Positions 35,231-52,922 of a stretch of DNA of 64,000 nucleotides are shown here, piece by piece. The notes beneath the pieces were generated by a model, which worked only from the letters and a program-made list of their open reading frames with translations, did no database searches and was not told where the DNA came from. The stretch lies in contig NC_135185.1 in assembly GCF_041146795.1 (NCBI RefSeq), positions 29,633,529 through 29,697,528 on the forward strand, read 5' to 3'. The stretch is from Maylandia zebra (taxonomy: Eukaryota > Chordata > Actinopteri > Cichliformes > Cichlidae). The first letter of the stretch is position 1; each line of letters begins with the position of its first letter. Position numbers and translations under genes: made by a program.

Positions 35231-38200
35231 AAAGTAACCAGTGAATGTGGATGCCTACTGCCAATTTGTGCAGTCATCGTAAATATTAGAATATGTTCAG
35301 GACAAACTTGGAAAGACATTTTTGAGCCATTGAATAACCAAACAAATATTGCAAATTATACTGTGCTCTTACATAATTTATTAAGACTAATTTCAATATG
35401 GATGTTTTTTTATGTTACACAAGTGAAAAGATTTTTTTATTACTAGCTGTGAAAAAGCTTAATACTGTGCATGTACGAAATGTACTCCTTTCTTTTTTAT
35501 GCAGTGGTTCTGACAGATGTTGAAATAATCTTAATTCTCTAAGTGCATGTTCAGCAACTTATATAGTTAACATTTGACCCAAAAAGAGGGAAATGAAACT
35601 TCTGGTGTCAAACAATAACAAGTGCAGTAACAACAGGGGTTATTAGCATTCAGCACTCCTGATGATCAATCTGCAAAAAATGGACATAAAAATGTTCCAA
35701 TTTCTCAGTTCTCATTTCTTCTCTGGCATTCCTGTTCATCACTAACGCTCTGTGTCCGTGCCAGTCCATTAAACGTAAACTGGAATCCCTGATAACAGAA
35801 AATCAATTCAGTTCAGTTTTATTTATATAGTGCCAAATCACAACAGCAGTCACTGTTGTCACAACCTCAAGTCACTTTGAATTTGCGGTCAAAATATTGA
35901 AAACTACACCGAACGTGTCTTGGTTGCTATGCACTTACAGGTTTGTATATCTGAAAGTATTGTGGCCCATCTGATCTGTGGATCATAAAAGTACAACTTC
36001 ACACACAGACAGGAGTGACTCAGTCACTAAATTATTTAAACATTATTGAAGTCCTGTCATGCTTTCAAGATATTCCAATTCCCATATATTATTTCCACTT
36101 GGGTGTTTTATTGAAAATATGCTTTCGTTTAAATGTCATATGAATCTTCCCTTGCCTCCTGCAAAGAAGGAATGTGAAACTGACGCCCTTCAGCCACTTA
36201 TTTGGCACACAGTGTTTTACACATTACTGACAGAGCTAGGTATATTATACCCAATATAACATGAGTATCTTCCTCTTTAACCCCCCTCCCCAAAGGAGTT
36301 GTTTTACGTCTTCACAAGCCACCCGGTGGCCTCATATAGGCATACGGATGAGTGATGAATGCTCTGAACTTATATTATAGATACCCGGGATGTACGAATT
36401 TAAAAATGGTGAGCTGAGAGACTTTAAAACTGATAAGTATTTGTTTTGTTTTGTTATATAATTATTATTAGTAGTAGTAGTATTATGGTTTATGCTATTT
36501 GTATATGCACAGCATATTGTGAACCCAGGTTTTATGTTGAAGTGCATTATGGTAAATGGCCTGTATTTGTATAGCGCTTTTACTAGCCACTAAGGACCCC
36601 AAAGCGCTTTACACAACCAGTCATCCAGTCATTCACACACACATTCACACACTGGTGATGGCAGCTACATTATAGCCACAGCCACCCTGGGGCGCACTGA
36701 CATTATAAATAAAGGTGCTATGGTATTAATGAAGTTCCTTTTCCTTGTACAAAAGAGGGCTTATATAACGACACAAACAAAATTAATTAATTTTCAAATC
36801 ATTAATGTAAATAATGATATTGGTCCAAAATTCTTCACACCCTTGTGCTTTTAGCTTAAATATTTGTAAACCCGATCCGTCCTACAGGGTGTCGCGGTCT
36901 TTTTTGGTTTATGTAAGTATTCGCCCCCAAAAAACCTAGTTAAACAGAATTAAAATTAAAACCAACTTAAAATTATCTACTTAGCCTTGTCAGAGCTGTT
37001 AAAAGAAGGCTATTACTTAAAGTCACATATTTCCATATCCTCCCAATGACAGGCTAATTTAATGTACTTTTCTCTTGCCATACTGACTCATGCTGACTCC
37101 CATACTTTGCTATTACAGTCTCTAAGTGACCCCTTATGGGGCAAGGAAGAATCACTTTTTTCTCTGTTGTATTGCACAGTGCATCTGGGACTGTGCAGTG
37201 ACTTGTATGCTGCTCACGTATACACTGATTAGCCACATAACATTAAAACCACAGAATGGACAGCTACAGTGAAAGAAGACGCTGATCATATCATAACACT
37301 GCAATGTTCTGCTGAGAAATACTGAGACCTGCAATTCACATGGATGTTATTTTGGCTCCCCCTGCAGGCCTTAAAAACAGCCAACGTGGAAGAGCTAAAA
37401 AGTGCAGTTCCACTAATGCCCACTTGAAGCTGACTCAAACAAAAAGAAAAGCCTCATAGACTCCCAGAACCAGAGGATGATTTAACAGATTGTTGTAATG
37501 CATGTGCTGCCTTAAAATACAGTGATAGTTGACAAAGCTATAAAATTATTAGTCTGTCAGAGTAATTTATTAATCTGATAGTCCAGCAACACATGCAATA
37601 ATTAAAATCAGTCAATCACCTTTTATGGTATCACCTTTAATCAATATTAGAGACTCCTGGTGACCTTTTACTGCACTACAGTTGAGAGTGTGTTGACATA
37701 TGTCATAACTGTGTGGTAGGCTGCCTATACAGTGGCTGACAAGAAAAGAGTGCAAAGGGTGCAGAAGCATCAAAAGCAGAGCAAATACCTCAGGAAACCA
37801 CTTCTTTTCTTGGTTGGAAGGACATTAATGCAGGTTTCTAACACCGGCAATACTCAGTTTAATTGCCCAGTGCAATAACTTGATATATATGTGACTTTAG
37901 TATCTTGTCAATTTATTGCTGTTTATGGCCTCCCCATCTGAGCTGTTTTATTACGTTGTTGCTTCTATATTGTCTGTTTCATTGTGTTTTACATGTCTTA
38001 ACATGTCTTCAGATGTAGCACTCTGAAATTTCGCCGTACAGTATCTGTGCTATGACAACAAAAATTAATCTTTTTAATTTTTCATAAAAAACAAAAACAA
38101 AACTAGTATACATGTCTTGCTTGTCCTGATGCATATTTTATGGTACGTGTGTTAGTGTATAGTAGCTACAACTGTAGGCACAGGGGTCAAAATGAATAAA

Positions 38201-38248
38201 TAAAAATAGTAATACATATGCAAGACTCGAGAAGGCCGAGAAGTGTTG
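35231..38248. other. Intergenic DNA upstream of NEK9 with worn repeat fragments
   Basis: No gene is recognised. Fragments: the dispersed fish repeat at 35812-35880 (ttcagttttatttatatagt), an inverted AFC-like SINE tail at 36551-36702, a worn transposon piece at about 37216-37400 (ctgattagccacataacatt), and a probable LINE 3' tail near 37890-38070 (aaatttcgccgtac...ctatgacaacaaaa). Confidence 0.5.
36551..36702 (-). mobile_element. SINE 3' tail (AFC-like), inverted
   Basis: The reverse complement reads agtgcgccccagggtggctg, then gtagctgccatcaccagtg, and ends with agcgctatacaaatacaggc and catttaccat. It is the same tail as the second SINE at 19215-19450. The tRNA-like head is absent. Confidence 0.7.
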
Positions 38249-38898
38249 ATGTTTCAACCAAGAGACAGACCGCGCTTGAGTTTCCGGGTCTGAGCGCGAG
38301 GAAAGGATGGGCGAGTTGTCGGTGTTGTTGTTGTTTGTGTGTGCGAGGTCAGCTCATTTTAAACGCTCGTAACTTCTGTATTTCTTAAGAAGACCTCCCG
38401 AAACTATTTTATCAGAGTATCATGTACTCAGCAATTTAGTATTTGACTCTGTCGGCCGGGCTGTAATCTCGTTTTGCTAACTTATTAGCCAAGTCAAGCT
38501 AACTGACAAAACACACCAGTAATGTTCCCGGAAATAAGCGTCGTGACCTTCAATATAAAACGCACAGCGACACGACAGAAGTTAGATCGTTTATTTTGAA
38601 AATTCACAGAAAATTTGACTGAACGTTCTCATTTTTGTTGTGTCGTGCTTGACACTAGTGCAACTACTGTAGTTGCACGCGTTTAGCTACGTTGTCTATA
38701 ACAGTCGTTATATTCTATAAGTAGCTTTGAGAAATCTGACTTCACCCGAAATTTGACGGGTTTTTTTTTTCATTAGCCGACAGCTGTAGCATGTTAGACG
38801 CGTGTGCGGCTTTCTAGGAGTCTTCCAGAAAGAGTTGTCGTCGGGCCTGTTCAGGTTATTTCCATCACTGCCATTGGCTAACAAGTTTCTAAAGAGAA
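38249..38898 (+). promoter_or_regulatory. nek9: NEK9 upstream region (probable promoter and 5' UTR)
   Basis: The 650 bases before the NEK9 ATG are less AT-rich than the preceding intergenic DNA and contain CpG-bearing blocks (ccgcgcttgag, gagcgcgagg, gtcggccggg). I cannot place the start site. The first 434 bp (38249-38682) are duplicated at 33457-33892. A hairpin gtgcaacta-ctg-tagttgcac lies at 38658-38678, just before the duplication breakpoint. Confidence 0.6.
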
Positions 38899-45257
<6,359 letters not shown>

Positions 45258-46295
45258 GGCTTAACGCGCAGATGTCCTGGCCATGGGTGAAATGTCAAAC
45301 CCTCCTAGCACATACTGAGTTGAGCAACGTGAGGTGGACGGGCAGCAGAGACGTCATCCTCATTTCCACTCAGAGGTTACATGACAGATGTTAGCACAGT
45401 GCTAAGTTTCACGATTACATTTTATTGCATAGGTGTAATAATGTAAAGATGCATCGCACACGCTCAGTGCAAGCCAGCCTGATCCTCCAGACAGGAAATG
45501 TTGGCTGGATTCAACAAGAAGCATCAGACCTTAACGCCTGGGAGAGACAATCTGGTCATAGTGTTACACTGCCACGTGCAGCAGACGGCAAGTCTGCACG
45601 TTTGGTGGTGGTTTTGTTCCGTTTTGGTGACGCTTCAGTCCTTTAGTGCCTCAGAAGTTAGTATTTATCAAATACCAGGTAAGGCTAGCTTATGCAAATG
45701 TATCCAAAGTGTATGTATATGCAAAGGGTTGTCAGTCTGTATGCTGGCAGCTTCTTCCAAAGTAAAAACATAACATGTACATCATGTTTTGTTCCACTTT
45801 TTACATTTTCATTTCTTCTGATATTCCTAAAAGGTGAAAGCGCTAAACAGAACTCAGCCTCTAAACCTCTTTTGGTATTTATCGCACATTTTAGCGATTG
45901 CAAACTTATTCGAATTAATTCATGCAAACATATACATACAGCTTAAATTGCATGTTTTATTGTTGTATTAAGAGCACTTGTGTGAAGCAAAAAAACTACT
46001 GATTCTTTTTTTCTTTTTCTTTTTTTTAAATACGAGTTAGTTTTCCTGTTTTCTTTGTGACACTGAACACTTGAACAGTTTGCGTAAAAACAATTGTGGT
46101 CTTTCAAACATTTATTCTGTAGTTGAACATGAAGCTATAACATTTTTCTTTCTTTGTAACTGTTTTGTCTCTGATGCTTTTTGAAATTTCCTCATTTTTT
46201 GTTTGCAATTTTGTCATTTGTGAAAACAAAAAAGTTTATATTTCATTTTTCTTTTTTTGTAGCTCTGTTGAATCCATTTATTCTCATGTTATGAG

Positions 46296-46296
<1 letters not shown>

Positions 46297-46344
<48 letters not shown>

Positions 46345-46361
46345 TGTGTGTGTGTGTGTGC

Positions 46362-46391
<30 letters not shown>
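46297..46391. repeat. (GT)n microsatellite in the NEK9 3' UTR
   Basis: About 95 bases of GT repeat with two GC interruptions (cgcg), between the NEK9 stop and its probable polyadenylation signal. It is likely length-variable between individuals. Confidence 0.9.
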
Positions 46392-46395
<4 letters not shown>

Positions 46396-46703
46396 TCACA
46401 TGCTTCAAATATCAACTGTGTAACTCCAGAGTATTTTTTTTTAATGTTGGGGGAAAAACATCATACATTACAGAGTGCCTTAAGCTATTAAATCTTGAAT
46501 TTGTGCATATATGACTGCTGTGCCTTAAATTGTTTTGTTTTTTGTTGTTGTTGTGTGTTCAGTTTTTAAAAATACGGTTTACTTTTGTTTTTCTTTAAAT
46601 AGTTTACTAAATACTGCTGGGATGCAACGGTTGTAAAAAAAACAAACAAAAAAAAACTGCATCTCGCCCAGTCACTCTGTCTATGCTTTGTGTACAAGCC
46701 ATA

Positions 46704-46709
46704 AATAAA
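46704..46709 (+). terminator. nek9: Probable NEK9 polyadenylation signal
   Basis: AATAAA about 1.45 kb after the NEK9 stop, in AT-rich 3' UTR-like sequence. No better signal is obvious nearer, though the 3' end is not proven. Confidence 0.5.
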
Positions 46710-46869
46710 ACTGTTATCTTTCATTCTGAGTGTACAGTCAGCAGTTACCACACTTTATTGTGTTACTATTTATTGATGTCAACATTTCTGCTTTAAGAAC
46801 ATGAATTATATTAGACAATAATGAGGGAAATATTGAAATGGCAGCAGATGAATAAATTCTCCAAAGTGG

Positions 46870-47065
46870 CCGATCTAATAAGTGACACCATCATCATAAC
46901 AAGGTGACTTTTGATGTGCTGACGCTCACAGATCTCAGGCTCGCTGTCAGGGGAGGATTTCTTGATCCGTTTTGGCTGCGATGTGCCAGCTTGGAGACGA
47001 GCCTGAGGCAGACTGCTTAGGTTTCCCTGGCAGTTTTGTGATCTGTTCTTTTTATTTAAAACCTG
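46870..47065 (-). other. Possible 3' exon of ZC2HC1C (unproven)
   Basis: On the minus strand a good acceptor (tttttgtccag) precedes an open stretch coding LSSLPQARLQAGTSQPKRIK and SSPDSEPEICERQ, with coding-like composition. The main ZC2HC1C exon ends in a stop 10-20 bases before a donor-like gtaagac, so this would be 3' UTR unless another isoform exists. It could also be a relic. Confidence 0.3.
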
Positions 47066-47127
47066 GACAAAAACAAATACAGTTCAAAATAAAATCCAGT
47101 ACTCATAACAAGTCATGAGTATATCGA

Positions 47128-47405
47128 GGGGGAGAGCTTAGGTTTAGTAGTTTGGAGACAAAGTTAGAGAAGAAAGACTGAGATGGTTTGGACATGTGCA
47201 GAAAGAAAATTGGATATACTGAAAAAAGGATGTTGAATAGAAGGGAAAAGAAGAACACCACAGAGGATGTTCATGTATAGAGTGAAGGAGGACATGCAGA
47301 GGGTTGGTGTGATAGAGGATGCTGTAGATGCTAGAGATAGGGTGAAATGGAGACAGATAATCTGCTGTGGTGACCCCTAAAGGGAGCAGCTGAAAAAAGA
47401 AAACG
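47128..47405 (+). mobile_element. LINE 3'-end fragment
   Basis: The stretch encodes the familiar C-terminal end RWFGHVQ, then GKR-RGRP-like residues, KEDMQRVGV and RVKWRQIICCGDP-like codons, ending aaagggagcagctgaaaaaa. It is a decayed non-LTR retrotransposon end, probably RTE-type. It lies 3' of ZC2HC1C. Confidence 0.5.
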
Positions 47406-47439
47406 ACTTAAACTTCGTTATACCTTAGTTATACCTGAC

Positions 47440-48265
47440 TACTACCATGTTGAACCCCCCTTTTTTGCCAACAGAACTGCCTTAAGTCTTCATTGCATGG
47501 ATTTAACAAGGTGCTAGGAGCATATTTGGTCCATGTTAACATGATAGCATCACACAGAACATGGTGCATTATCCTGCTGCAAATAGCCATCAGAAAATGT
47601 GGGTACACTGTAGTCATAAAGGGATGGACACAGTTAGCAACAATATTCAGACAGGCTGTGGCATTTTAATGATAGTTGGTACAAAGAGGCCCAAAGTGTG
47701 CCAAGATTTTTTTTCCTTTTGTTGATGCAAAATCCTGACCCTACCAAGTGAATGTAACAATATAAATTGACTGATTTTGCATGTTTTCTTTTTTTTAGAT
47801 AAATTATTGTCAAATTTCGGTGACTGTGCAATTTGTAGCCTCAGTTTCCTGTTCTTAGCAGACACGAGTGGCACAGGATGTGGTTTTCTTTAGCCCATCT
47901 GCCTCAAGGCTTATCGTTTTCAGAGGCTCTTCTGCATACCTTGGTGGTAACAAGCAGATTTTTGAGTAACTGTTACCTTCCTGTCAGCTTGAGGCAGTCT
48001 GGCTTGTTCCTTGAGCTTTAGCATCAACAACTGCCGCTCAGGTTTTATCACTATTCTCTGTAAACCTTAAAGATTGCATATCCCAGCAGACCAGCAGTTT
48101 CTAAAATACTCAGACCACCCACGTTCCCAAATCTGATGCTCAGTTTGAACATCTACAGGTTTTCCTGCCCATGAGCTGCTGCCATCATGACTGGCTGATC
48201 ATATATTTGCATTAATGAGCAGCTGAGCAGTGTAGCTGACAAAGTGTTCGGTGAGTGATCATGTT
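47440..48265 (-). mobile_element. Old Tc1-like relic
   Basis: It shares recognisable blocks with the Tc1-like family at 34040-35230: aacaaggtgctaggagcata, catgatagcatcacac, aatagccatcagaaaatgtg, cctcagtttcctgttcttag, ccagcagtttctaaaatact and tgactggctgatcatatatt. Decayed throughout, no open transposase. Confidence 0.65.
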
Positions 48266-48291
48266 AGTGTCTTACCTCTGGACTGTTGTTT

Positions 48292-49434
48292 CTAGTGTGT
48301 TTTCAGGAACTGCTCTATCTGGGATCCTTTGGTCCTGTTAGCGTACGAGTTGAAGACTTGCCGGCATGAAAAATTCACCTTCTCACATATTCGGACGTGC
48401 TTCTCTAATCTTTCACTCGCAAACTTTCTGTTGCAGACTTTGCAAGGAAAAAGCTGGAGGCTGACTTCTGTGCTCTCCATGAGCACGAGCTCTCCCTGTT
48501 GTGGTCCACTCCATTGTGAAGGTCTAGATGGAAGAGTCGAATCCCAGAGCTGATTTCCTCCTGCCCCTCTGTGGTTTCCTGTATAAGGAGTTTTCTGCAG
48601 ATTCACCTGAGGCACATCACTGTACTTTATTTTTTCTATTTCTCCACCAGTACCACAATCTGTCCCATCTCCTCGTTTTCCTCTGGTATGCTCTTTCACA
48701 TTGTGCCATCTTGATTTGTTCAGTTCTCCACTCACTTCTTGTTTGCTGGATATGACCTTATAAGTGCCTTTATTTCCTTTCCTGTTAGGCTGAATAGTTT
48801 CTGAATCGTCCTGCTGTTCTTCCTTTGTAGTCCTCATTCTGTCCTCAGTCCTCTGATCTTGTTTGAGCCTAACTTGCTTAAAATCATCATACCTTCTGTC
48901 CTCCATCACTTTATCTGTGCCTCGTGCTAGCTCTCTAAACTGGAGCTCAGACATTCTGGTATTAGTTTGAGCTTCTCGCACCTGAGCTCGTCCTCTGTTG
49001 TGTCCCTCCTCCCTACTCGTTTTCTCATTACCTCCAGCATAGTCAGCGCTGGCCCTCTGGAGCTTTCGTCTTATTTTTAATTCAACTTTCAAGAGCTTCT
49101 CCTGCAGCATGAGCTGTTTTGCATGGATTGCTTTGGTCATCTGCAGCTCTTCACTGGGCAGTCTGTCTGACAGTGAGGCTACGGTGGTCTCTGTGATGTC
49201 ATGTGAATGATGCTCCTGGGGTAACAAAGGGGCTACTGGTTGAGTAGAAACTGTGATGTTTTCAAAATCATCCAAATCGAGTGAAACCTGAGGCCTGCTA
49301 GGTCTTCTATGGCTCACAGGCTTGTTTGGAAATGGATGATTTACTGCATCTGCTTTCCTATTAGGCACGCCACATCTTTCCCCTGCAAAGTTGTGGTGCC
49401 CCTGAGGAGTGTCTCTTCTTCTATGTGTGTTCAT
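48292..49434 (-). CDS. zc2hc1c: ZC2HC1C (FAM164C), C2HC zinc-finger protein
   Basis: A single large coding exon of 380 residues on the minus strand, ATG at 49432-49434. Most of the protein is polar and probably disordered, with a charged helical stretch (LMLQEKLLKVELKIRRKLQ). Near the C-terminus is a C2HC motif, FPCKVCNRKFASERLEKHVR, with Cys and His spacing of the ZC2HC1 family, followed by RICEK. The human gene lies between ACYP1 and NEK9, as here, which supports the name. Human ZC2HC1C has further sequence after the finger; this frame ends soon after, at FLKTH. Function is not established. A non-coding first exon near 50857-50960 is likely (donor gtaagtag on the minus strand at about 50853). 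Confidence 0.82.
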   Translation of the reverse strand: MNTHRRRDTPQGHHNFAGERCGVPNRKADAVNHPFPNKPVSHRRPSRPQVSLDLDDFENITVSTQPVAPLLPQEHHSHDITETTVASLSDRLPSEELQMTKAIHAKQLMLQEKLLKVELKIRRKLQRASADYAGGNEKTSREEGHNRGRAQVREAQTNTRMSELQFRELARGTDKVMEDRRYDDFKQVRLKQDQRTEDRMRTTKEEQQDDSETIQPNRKGNKGTYKVISSKQEVSGELNKSRWHNVKEHTRGKRGDGTDCGTGGEIEKIKYSDVPQVNLQKTPYTGNHRGAGGNQLWDSTLPSRPSQWSGPQQGELVLMESTEVSLQLFPCKVCNRKFASERLEKHVRICEKVNFSCRQVFNSYANRTKGSQIEQFLKTH

Positions 49435-49574
49435 GACTTCATCTGTTGTTACAGATCATAAGCTGTTGTTCCACAGATTCAAAGATACCTGAATCCACTA
49501 TATGGGGTCCTTTTATTGTATAATTTCTGTGCAAAAAGCAAGCAGAAAAGGGAAAGGGTAAGGCTTGTACAATA

Positions 49575-50460
49575 TCACTGCCCCAATTCCAAAAAAGTTG
49601 ATGTATAAAAGCTTATTTAAAAACAGGATGTAGTAATTATCTGAAAATCTCATAAACCCACATTTTAGTCACAACAGATCATAGAAAGCATATGACATGT
49701 TTGAACTGAGATAATGTTATCAAATAGCAGTTTTACTGTTTCATAAAAAAATATTTTCGCATTTCTGAAAAAGTTGGGATGAGGCAACAAAAAGTCGGAA
49801 AAGTAAGTAAAAAAGAAATTCTTGAAAAACATTTTTTAGTTCATTAGATTTATCTGCAAAAGCTCAGTAACACCACTGGGTATAAAAAGATTTTAGAGAG
49901 GCAGGCTTTCTCAGAAGTAGCGGTGGGCAGAGGTTCACCAATCTGGAAAGAAACTGTGTCTGCATTTGAAACCTTTCAATATCATATCATATACAGTACA
50001 TATTATCATCAAAAGATGCAGAGAATTTGGGGGAAATCTGGGGAAAAAATAGAGGGACCATTACGCTTGTTATCAATTCCAAATTTTAAAAGCTTTCAGC
50101 TCTGAGGGCATGGGGGTACATTTATGCCTATGCAATTGGCAGCTTGCACATTTGAAAAGGCTCCATGCTCAACCCTGAAAGGTACATACAGGCTTTATAG
50201 CAATGTATGCTTCTCCATGTGGTTCTTTTGGAAGGAAGGCCTTGCATATTTCCAAAAGATGATGCTAAACCACATACTGCATCTAGTACAGCAGTACTGC
50301 ATCCACGAGCTGCCAAACTGGTCTGCCTGCAGCTTGGACCTTTCACCAAATGAAATCTTAAACGAGTGAAGAATGGGATGACGGCCAGCCTCTCCCAAAA
50401 TTTCAGCAGCTCTAAAGAAATGTTTCTGCCATCACCTTTATTAAATGTTTCTTTTAGTCT
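49575..50460 (+). mobile_element. Old Tc1-like relic in the ZC2HC1C 5' intron
   Basis: It starts with ccccaattccaaaaaagttg, the end of a widespread fish Tc1 family. It then has gggtataaaaagattttaga, gtagcggtgggcagaggtt and a decayed transposase end (NWSACSLDLSPNEIL, compare NWPACSPDLSPIEN). Large parts of the interior are missing. Confidence 0.75.
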
Positions 50461-50899
50461 AGGACTAGGTTTAATCCATGCTTGTAAAACAGGCTATAAA
50501 TGCAGGGGGAAAAAAACTCAAGTACAAAGGTAATTAACGCACTGCTTTAAAAATATCTGTGTTACAGTTCAGTTTATCAACAGATATTTAGGCTTAATTT
50601 GGCGCATGGTGAGATGGTCAAATGCTTCAGAAAGAGACAAGCATGTTTATTTATTTATTTTTATTAAAGTGTTTTTAACGGCACAAGATAGGTTTTGTTA
50701 ACTTTTTAACAACAAAGACCATAAATGTGCGCTCGACTAATAATTCAAAAAATACCGATATGTTCATGTCTTTGTCTGCAATAACATTTATTAGATAAAA
50801 AATAGAATCCAGTTTCAGAAAACTCTCATAAATATAATCTGCTATCTACTTACCAGCATACCGATGTATATTTTCCTTAAAAATCCTGTCCTTCCAGCG

Positions 50900-51282
50900 T
50901 TTACATTTGTTGCCTAGATACAAAGCTTCTCGGTTGTTTTCTGATTGGTCCGGTAAACAAACACCACTTCCTGTAATCCTCTGTTCCAGCCCAGTAGGTG
51001 GCGATAATGCAATTAGGAACTCAAAGAAGAAGAGGAAGAAGAAGTGGCGTCTCGTATGTTTTGAATTTGCTGTAATTCGGAACTGGGTCGGTGTTTCACG
51101 GCTTCTGGATAAAATTCAGGTAAATTAAATGATAGCGAGTTTTTGCGCAGTAAAGTAGCAGTAATACTAAGCTAGGTGCGCTATGTATTATTTATGTTGG
51201 CATAGCTTCAGTCACCTGTGATTACAAATCACCTTTAAGCATTAAAGGACTGCCTTTTTTTTCTTTTTTTTTAAGATCCGTT
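50900..51282. promoter_or_regulatory. Likely bidirectional promoter, ZC2HC1C (-) and ACYP1 (+)
   Basis: The 5' ends of two divergent genes face each other here. An inverted CCAAT box (gattggtc, 50943-50950) and a CTCF-like motif CCAGTAGGTGGCG (50991-51003) are present. A probable ACYP1 5' UTR exon ends with a donor at about 51119 (aattcag|gtaaatt). Assignments are inference from motif and layout. Confidence 0.5.
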
Positions 51283-51707
51283 ATGGCCGATGAAGACCTA
51301 ATTTCAGTGGATTATGAGATTTTTGGCAGAGTGCAAGGTGTATTTTTTCGGAAATACACGCAGGTGAGTTTGACATTGTCCCTGTATTCCTATGATTACC
51401 ATTTTCTTACTATTATGACATCTCTTTTGCCCTCCACGATCTCAATAATAATAATAATAATCCCTTTTGCTTTTTTTTTTTTTTCTTTCAGGCAGAAGGG
51501 AAGAAACTTGGCCTTGTTGGCTGGGTCCAAAACACACCAGCAGGAACAGTGCAAGGGCAGCTACAAGGCCCACGCAAAAAGGTGAAGGAAATGCAAGAAT
51601 GGCTGAGATCCACTGGGAGCCCCAAGTCACAAATAACCAAGGCAGAGTTCAAGAATGAGAAAGAAGTTGACAGCCTAGAACATTCATCTTTCAACGTAGT
51701 AAAATAA
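51283..51707 (+). CDS. acyp1: ACYP1, acylphosphatase
   Basis: Two coding exons: 51283-51363 and 51492-51707 (stop TAA 51705-51707), giving 98 residues, the usual length for the family. The enzyme hydrolyses acyl phosphates to a carboxylate and phosphate. The active-site loop with the conserved Arg is GRVQGVFFRKYT, and the catalytic Asn is in GWVQNTPAGTVQGQLQG. The end SSFNVVK is typical. The start is chosen because it gives the conserved MADEDLISVDYEIFG N-terminus. It shares a short divergent intergenic region with ZC2HC1C. Probable polyadenylation signal AATAAA at 51860-51865. Nothing odd is seen. Confidence 0.95.
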
Positions 51708-51859
51708 CTGTGCCTTTAATATTAACTTATGCAGATGTTTTATTTATTTAGTCTTTTTTGTTTTTACTGGTTGGAATTTAACATTTAAACTGAATGGGAG
51801 GAAGAGGTGTACTGCATTCGTTTGATCTCCTAAATGTTCACGGAATATGTAACAACATT

Positions 51860-51865
51860 AATAAA
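51860..51865 (+). terminator. acyp1: Probable ACYP1 polyadenylation signal
   Basis: AATAAA about 155 bases after the ACYP1 stop. Confidence 0.6.
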
Positions 51866-52641
51866 TGGGAACTTCCTTCATTGGGACTCACATTGTCTGA
51901 TTTTATTGCAATAACAGCAGTGAAGGAATATTCAACTCAGTCAGCTTTAACATGCCTGGTTGTGAAGGACCTATACTCTGCATTTAAAGTGGTTAGCGGA
52001 GGTGGCTACATTGTTCAAATTTTTTTTATTGTTTAGAAGCCTTTAACAAAATTATATTTGTTCTCATGGTCATGCAAACAGGCACATGTGTGTGCTTGCC
52101 TGTTTTCAAAAGAAAGCTGTAATAATAACACCTTTTCAGGGTTCATCAAAAGCTCTTAAAGACTATTTACGCATAAGGTAACATAAACTATTTTGCTAAA
52201 TTATCAAGATACTGATACAAGCTCAGTTATTCCAAGGACAAACACCCTGATATTGTTGGGTCTTCTGGTTTAAGATAACAGGTAAACGCCACACATGCCA
52301 ATAAAGTGGGTAGGTCAGCAAATAATTTGACTTCATGTTGGTATGAAAAACACAGGTGTATCTGATGTGTCTGTGCAGACTTACTGGCACACTTGTACAC
52401 AAACGGGGCATTTAAAGTTATTAATAAAATGTGTTTTTCCACTGTAACTTGATGTATCGAGACATGTTAGGATGATGTTGCAGGCCTGGCCACTCTTGAG
52501 TTTGCTTGAGTTTTATCCATATCGAGGTATACAGTGGGCAAGCTAACTGAGGGAGATGTGACTGAAATTGTTTTGTTGACTTCTTAACTGCAGAAAGGAA
52601 AACTGACTGGGTGTATAAGCACATTGAACAGCACACTCCGT

Positions 52642-52922
52642 ACAGGAGGTGGCGGTATGCAGTAAAAGCAGGCTAACTTACGAAAGAAGATGTCTGGTAA
52701 ACATGGCACATTCAAGTCAACGCGGTCATCGAAATTTTCCAGTAAAGCTCCGAATTCCCAGCTACAAAGACGCAAGTGTAAGCAATCGAAAGGGGTGACT
52801 ATGACAAACTGTAGACATTAATATTAGCATTGTATATAGCTGAAGTCATTAAGTCATACGCATAGAAGTTTCCGAGTCGACGCGAACGCAGCAGTAAATT
52901 CAACCACACCAGAAGGTGGCAG
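52642..52922. promoter_or_regulatory. Two CTCF-like motifs upstream of MLH3
   Basis: acaggaggtggcggtatgc (52642-52660) and ccagaaggtggcag (52909-52922) match the CTCF core CCANNAGRKGGCRS closely or partly. A third lies at 50991-51003. A common fish repeat carries a similar motif, so binding is not implied. Confidence 0.35.

Noticed and set aside
36551-36702. Possible small RNA gene with conserved blocks
   Set aside because: The blocks are the tail of an inverted AFC-like SINE.
46165-46514. 108- and 70-residue frames with VC repeats
   Set aside because: They are translations of the GT repeat in the NEK9 3' UTR.
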